Part shown: one piece after another, positions 60,988 to 64,000 of the stretch | Numbering within the stretch: position 1 is the first letter of the stretch | Layout of the letters: every line of letters begins with the position of its first letter | DNA from: Ruegeria profundi | GTDB lineage: Bacteria > Pseudomonadota > Alphaproteobacteria > Rhodobacterales > Rhodobacteraceae | Reading direction: 5' to 3' | DNA: 64,000 nucleotides | Assembly (NCBI RefSeq): GCF_001507545.1 | Contig: NZ_LQBP01000006.1 | Location: 243,598-307,597, forward strand | Notes under the pieces: model-generated | What the model was told of the DNA's origin: nothing | Databases searched by the model: none | The model's input: the letters and a program-made list of their open reading frames with translations, nothing else | Translations under genes and position numbers: made by a program

Positions 60988-61809
60988 CTAGATGGTGGCT
61001 TCAGCTTCCATCAGCGCTTTCTGGGTGGCGTCCAGCGTGTCAATCTCGGTTGACGTCGCCGCTTCTGAAAAGCTGGCATCGGCCCCATAGATTTCGCGCG
61101 CGACGCCAGTGGTCAGCTGTTCGGGAATACCGTCAAAGACAATGCGCCCGTCGCGCATACCAACCACCCGGTCGCAGTAGCGTCGCGCTGTATCCAAAGT
61201 ATGCAGGTTGGCAATGACTGTGCGGCCATCCTCTTCGTGGATGCGACGCAAGGCCTGCATCACCACCTGCGCATTCATCGGATCCAACGAGGCAATGGGT
61301 TCGTCAGCCAGAATGATTCTGGGATCTTGCATCAACGCACGTGCAATCGCGACGCGTTGCTGTTGACCGCCTGACAGGGCCTCTGCCCGCTTTGGCGCGT
61401 GTTCAGCGATCCCAAGGCGATCAAGAATATCGATGGCGCGGTGGATTTCTTCCATCGGGAACAGGTTGAACATGGTCGCCAGCGTCGAGTGTCGGTTCAA
61501 CGTTCCATGCAACACGTTCGAAACCACATCCAATCGTGGCACAAGGTTGAACTGCTGGAAGATCATCGCGCAGTCCGCTTGCCAGGCGCGCTTATCACGG
61601 CCCTTCAGCCGAGTGACATCGCGGCCATCACACAGAATCTGCCCATCGCTGGAGTCCGTCAGACGGTTGATCATCCGCAACAGCGTCGATTTGCCGGCAC
61701 CCGATCGGCCGATGATCCCGATCATGCAGGGTTTGTCTACATCCAGCGACGCGGCGTCTACGGCCACATTGTCCCCGAAGCGTTTGGTCAGTTTTTCGAT
61801 GCGCAGCAC
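60988..61809 (-). CDS. phnC: Phosphonate ABC transporter ATPase PhnC
   Basis: 273 residues. Walker A is GRSGAGKST, signature [15 protein letters not shown], Walker [13 protein letters not shown]. It is the first gene of the importer operon phnC-phnD-phnE-phnE-acetyltransferase. A Pho-box-like repeat lies 55 bp upstream. Confidence 0.95.
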   Translation of the reverse strand: MLRIEKLTKRFGDNVAVDAASLDVDKPCMIGIIGRSGAGKSTLLRMINRLTDSSDGQILCDGRDVTRLKGRDKRAWQADCAMIFQQFNLVPRLDVVSNVLHGTLNRHSTLATMFNLFPMEEIHRAIDILDRLGIAEHAPKRAEALSGGQQQRVAIARALMQDPRIILADEPIASLDPMNAQVVMQALRRIHEEDGRTVIANLHTLDTARRYCDRVVGMRDGRIVFDGIPEQLTTGVAREIYGADASFSEAATSTEIDTLDATQKALMEAEATI

Positions 61810-61863
61810 GTGCCACCCCCAAGTCGTGTTGGCGGTGGGGTACAGACACTGCTCAACGGCTAT

Positions 61864-61881
61864 GTGTCAGAGTGGTGAAAG
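61864..61881 (-). promoter_or_regulatory. Pho-box-like repeat upstream of phnC
   Basis: On the minus strand CTTTCAC-CACT-CTGACAC, two PhoB half sites with an 11-base period (5 of 7 each), 55 bp before phnC. CTTTCAC is shared with the site upstream of phnG. Fits induction of phosphonate uptake by phosphate limitation. Confidence 0.6.
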
Positions 61882-61972
61882 TTTTGTAACGGAGCCCGTG
61901 TTACGGGGGCTACCCTTCGCAGCGCGGCGCGGGTATATGCAGGCCTGTCCCGTTATAAGAACTGAGGCCGCA

Positions 61973-62662
61973 ATGAGCTTTGACCGCACCATCAAGATCG
62001 CTCCATCAATCCTGTCTGCCGATTTCGCGAATTTCGGGCAAGAGATTCAGGCCATCGAAGCGCAAGGCGCCGATTGGGTCCATGTCGACGTGATGGACGG
62101 CCATTTCGTTCCAAACCTAACCTTTGGCCCACCTGCCGTCAAAGCGTTCCGTCCGCATGTGAAAACGGTCATGGACGTGCACCTGATGATCACCCCGGTC
62201 GATCCCTATATTCAGGCTTACGCGGACGCCGGCGCGGACATACTTACAGCGCATATCGAGGCCGGGCCGCACACACACCGAACGCTTCAAGCCATCCGCG
62301 CCGCTGGCATGAAAGCGGGTGTGGCGCTAAACCCCGGCACGCCGGCCGAGGCTGTTGAACATCTGCTTGATCTGACCGATCTGGTCTGCGTCATGACCGT
62401 GAACCCAGGCTTTGGCGGTCAGAAGTTTATCGACCTGACCAGCAAGGTGCGCAAACTGCGCCAAATGATCGGCGACCGTCCGGTACATATCGAAATCGAC
62501 GGTGGTGTCGATCCGCAAACCGCTCCGCTTGTGGCAGCCGCGGGTGCCGATGTACTGGTTGCGGGTTCTGCGGTGTTCAAGGGCGGCTCGGTGGATAGTC
62601 CCGAGATATATGGCGAAAATATCCGTGCCGTGCGGGCGGCGGCTGAGTCAGGACTGTCCTGA
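61973..62662 (+). CDS. rpe: Ribulose-phosphate 3-epimerase
   Basis: 229 residues, pentose phosphate enzyme converting ribulose 5-phosphate and xylulose 5-phosphate. IAPSILSADFANFGQE, WVHVDVMDGHFVPNLTFGP (metal-site Asp and His), MTVNPGFGGQKFI and IEIDGGV are all present. Start ATG at 61973; the longer frame from 61433 lies over phnC. It is divergent from phnC across 163 bp. Confidence 0.95.
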   Translation: MSFDRTIKIAPSILSADFANFGQEIQAIEAQGADWVHVDVMDGHFVPNLTFGPPAVKAFRPHVKTVMDVHLMITPVDPYIQAYADAGADILTAHIEAGPHTHRTLQAIRAAGMKAGVALNPGTPAEAVEHLLDLTDLVCVMTVNPGFGGQKFIDLTSKVRKLRQMIGDRPVHIEIDGGVDPQTAPLVAAAGADVLVAGSAVFKGGSVDSPEIYGENIRAVRAAAESGLS

Positions 62663-62783
62663 AACTAAAACGCCAAGCACCTTGTCCAAAGCTTGCTATT
62701 AAGAATTCGCGTTCAACTGTCGTTTGGCGCGGAAAAAGAAACTTGGTGCAATGGCCACTTGGCTGTCAGAGCGCGCTTAACCT

Positions 62784-63356
62784 TTAAACATCCAACCCGT
62801 TGGCGCGACCGAAGTCAGTGTAGAACGTCTCGCTGCGAAACTTGGCAAGCGTTTGTTCATCAACGTCATTGGGATCATTGCCAACTCTGCTGATGCCCGT
62901 TCCCTCAACCAGTCTGTTCACCAAATTGAACACTCCGCAAACCTGTATCGCATCGAAAAGCGCATCTTCAGACCATCCCGCCTTGTATACTGCGTTTGCA
63001 TCCTCTTCGGTCATTCGGGAAGGTGACAGTGTAAGTTTTGCGACATAGGCGAGGATTGGCTTGAACCTTTGATCGACAGGCGCTGAATTGAGATCCTCCA
63101 TAAGGGATTCAATCAGTTCCGGATCAATGCCATACGCACGGGCGAACATGGTATGGGCACCGTGGCAATAGGAACATGCGTTCAGTCCCGAAACGTAGGC
63201 CGCGATCAACTCACGCTCGGCAAAGGAAAGGTCGCTCTTGCCACGCATGACGAGGCTTTCATATTCGCACCATGGGGCAAGCTTGCCCGGGAACAAGCTG
63301 AATACACTGCCAAGCGTCGCGTCTTTGGATAGAGATGCGAACAATTTCTTCATCAT
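62784..63356 (-). CDS. AhpD/carboxymuconolactone-decarboxylase-like alkylhydroperoxidase
   Basis: 190 residues. The redox/proton relay is visible as NACSYCHGAHTM (C61, C64, H68), with the preceding E in SFAERELIAAYVSGL. This is the AhpD-like peroxidase-related layout. It is alone; start ATG at 63356 (ATG at 63353 is an alternative). Substrate not known. Confidence 0.86.
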   Translation of the reverse strand: MMKKLFASLSKDATLGSVFSLFPGKLAPWCEYESLVMRGKSDLSFAERELIAAYVSGLNACSYCHGAHTMFARAYGIDPELIESLMEDLNSAPVDQRFKPILAYVAKLTLSPSRMTEEDANAVYKAGWSEDALFDAIQVCGVFNLVNRLVEGTGISRVGNDPNDVDEQTLAKFRSETFYTDFGRANGLDV

Positions 63357-63475
63357 TACCCCGTCAATCGAGGGAACGTTGACGCTCCTCCGATCCCGTC
63401 GCCATTTAATGTGTGCAGAGTACCAGTATTTCCCTTGTAGGAAAACGGGTGCCTATTCCCAAAACGAGGCATACG

Positions 63476-63503
63476 AAAAAGGGCGCCCAAAAGGACGCCC
63501 TTT
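63476..63503 (-). terminator. Intrinsic terminator of the EF-Tu gene
   Basis: Reading on the minus strand, GGGCGTCC-ttttg-GGCGCCC type stem (one G-U pair) is followed directly by TTTTTCG, about 26 bp past the tuf stop. A classical rho-independent terminator, the clearest in the window. Confidence 0.85.
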
Positions 63504-63528
63504 CCGTTCGATCATTCGCTAGCGCGAA

Positions 63529-64000
63529 TTACTCGATGATCTTCGACACGACGCCGGCGCCGACGGTGCGGCCGCCTTCGCGGATGGCGAAGCGGAGGCC
63601 CTGCTCCATCGCGATCGGGGCGATCAGCTCAACGCCGAACGACACGTTGTCGCCGGGCATGACCATCTCGGTGCCTTCGGCCAGGGTCACGGTGCCGGTC
63701 ACGTCAGTTGTACGGAAGTAGAACTGCGGACGGTAGTTCGCAAAGAACGGGGTGTGACGACCGCCTTCTTCCTTGGTCAGGATGTAGGCTTCGGCTTCGA
63801 ACTTGGTGTGCGGGGTCACCGAGCCCGGCTTACACAGAACCTGACCACGCTCAACACCGTCACGGTCAACACCGCGCAGCAGGGCGCCGATGTTGTCGCC
63901 GGCTTCACCGCGGTCCAGCAGCTTGCGGAACATCTCAACACCGGTGCAGGTGGTTTTCGAAGTGTCGCGGATGCCGACGATTTCGATCTCGTCGCCCACG
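63529..64000 (-). CDS. tuf: Elongation factor Tu, C-terminal part (5' end outside window)
   Basis: About 157 residues of the C-terminal domains 2 and 3 remain: [61 protein letters not shown] and the closing [17 protein letters not shown] are EF-Tu sequence. The GTPase domain lies beyond position 64000. The codon use is typical of a very highly expressed gene. Confidence 0.97.
   Translation of the reverse strand, partial: VGDEIEIVGIRDTSKTTCTGVEMFRKLLDRGEAGDNIGALLRGVDRDGVERGQVLCKPGSVTPHTKFEAEAYILTKEEGGRHTPFFANYRPQFYFRTTDVTGTVTLAEGTEMVMPGDNVSFGVELIAPIAMEQGLRFAIREGGRTVGAGVVSKIIE

Noticed and set aside
61433..61972. 180-codon extension of the rpe frame
   Set aside because: It runs through phnC in antisense; Rpe is full length from 61973.
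1..64000. CRISPR arrays, insertion sequences, phage genes and tRNA or rRNA genes
   Set aside because: I looked for regular spaced repeats, transposase motifs and tRNA-like cloverleaf segments in the gaps and saw none; a dedicated scan could still find a tRNA.

Overview
The window reads as a chromosomal segment of a marine alphaproteobacterium of the Rhodobacteraceae (Roseobacter group). The grounds are the miaB–phoH–ybeY–corC–lnt–metK order, a SAM/SAH-type riboswitch in front of metK (a class described from Rhodobacterales), an Irr-type Fur regulator divergent from fabA-fabB-fabI, a MttB/dimethylglycine-dehydrogenase operon, and a full C-P lyase locus with a DUF1045-type gene. The assignment is inference from gene content; no 16S rRNA or tRNA gene was seen. 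Both edges cut genes: metK at the left and an EF-Tu gene at the right.

Left part (1-12.9 kb): housekeeping genes on the minus strand (metK, lnt, corC, ybeY, phoH, an outer-membrane barrel, miaB), then an unrecognised conserved protein, a phytanoyl-CoA dioxygenase-like enzyme, irr, and the unsaturated fatty-acid genes fabA-fabB-fabI. From 13 to 20.8 kb a plus-strand run of small-molecule catabolism genes follows: haloacid dehalogenase, three alpha/beta hydrolases including a PcaD-like one, a threonine dehydratase-like enzyme, an MFS exporter, a zinc alcohol dehydrogenase and an enolase-superfamily dehydratase.

Middle part (20.9-42.4 kb): a large ABC-exporter-like protein with a degenerate nucleotide-binding domain and a C-terminal cyclic-nucleotide-binding domain; two small uncharacterised genes; a minus-strand operon for methylated-amine or betaine demethylation (FAD/GcvT dehydrogenase, non-pyrrolysine MttB homologue, TetR regulator, FAD oxidoreductase); a GST and a small methyltransferase; a plus-strand peptide/opine-type ABC importer whose last gene is a class III CoA-transferase; and a large MscS-type channel.

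Right part (42.7-63.5 kb): a tightly overlapping seven-gene operon with four GT-B glycosyltransferases, a histidine phosphatase, a NodB-like deacetylase and a methyltransferase, probably making an undescribed glycan or glycoside. It converges without a spacer on a complete phosphonate locus: phnM, a DUF1045 2H-phosphoesterase gene in reverse orientation, phnN-L-K-J-I-H-G, divergent phnF, then a hexapeptide acetyltransferase and phnE-phnE-phnD-phnC. Pho-box-like direct repeats precede phnC, phnG and the DUF1045 gene, and a repeat-rich PhnF operator candidate lies between phnG and phnF. No phnP is visible, and the DUF1045 protein is a chemically sensible substitute. The window closes with rpe, an AhpD-like protein and the tuf terminator.

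The strongest candidates for something undescribed are the seven-gene glycan operon, the ABC/cyclic-nucleotide-domain fusion, and the DUF1045 gene as a possible PhnP replacement.
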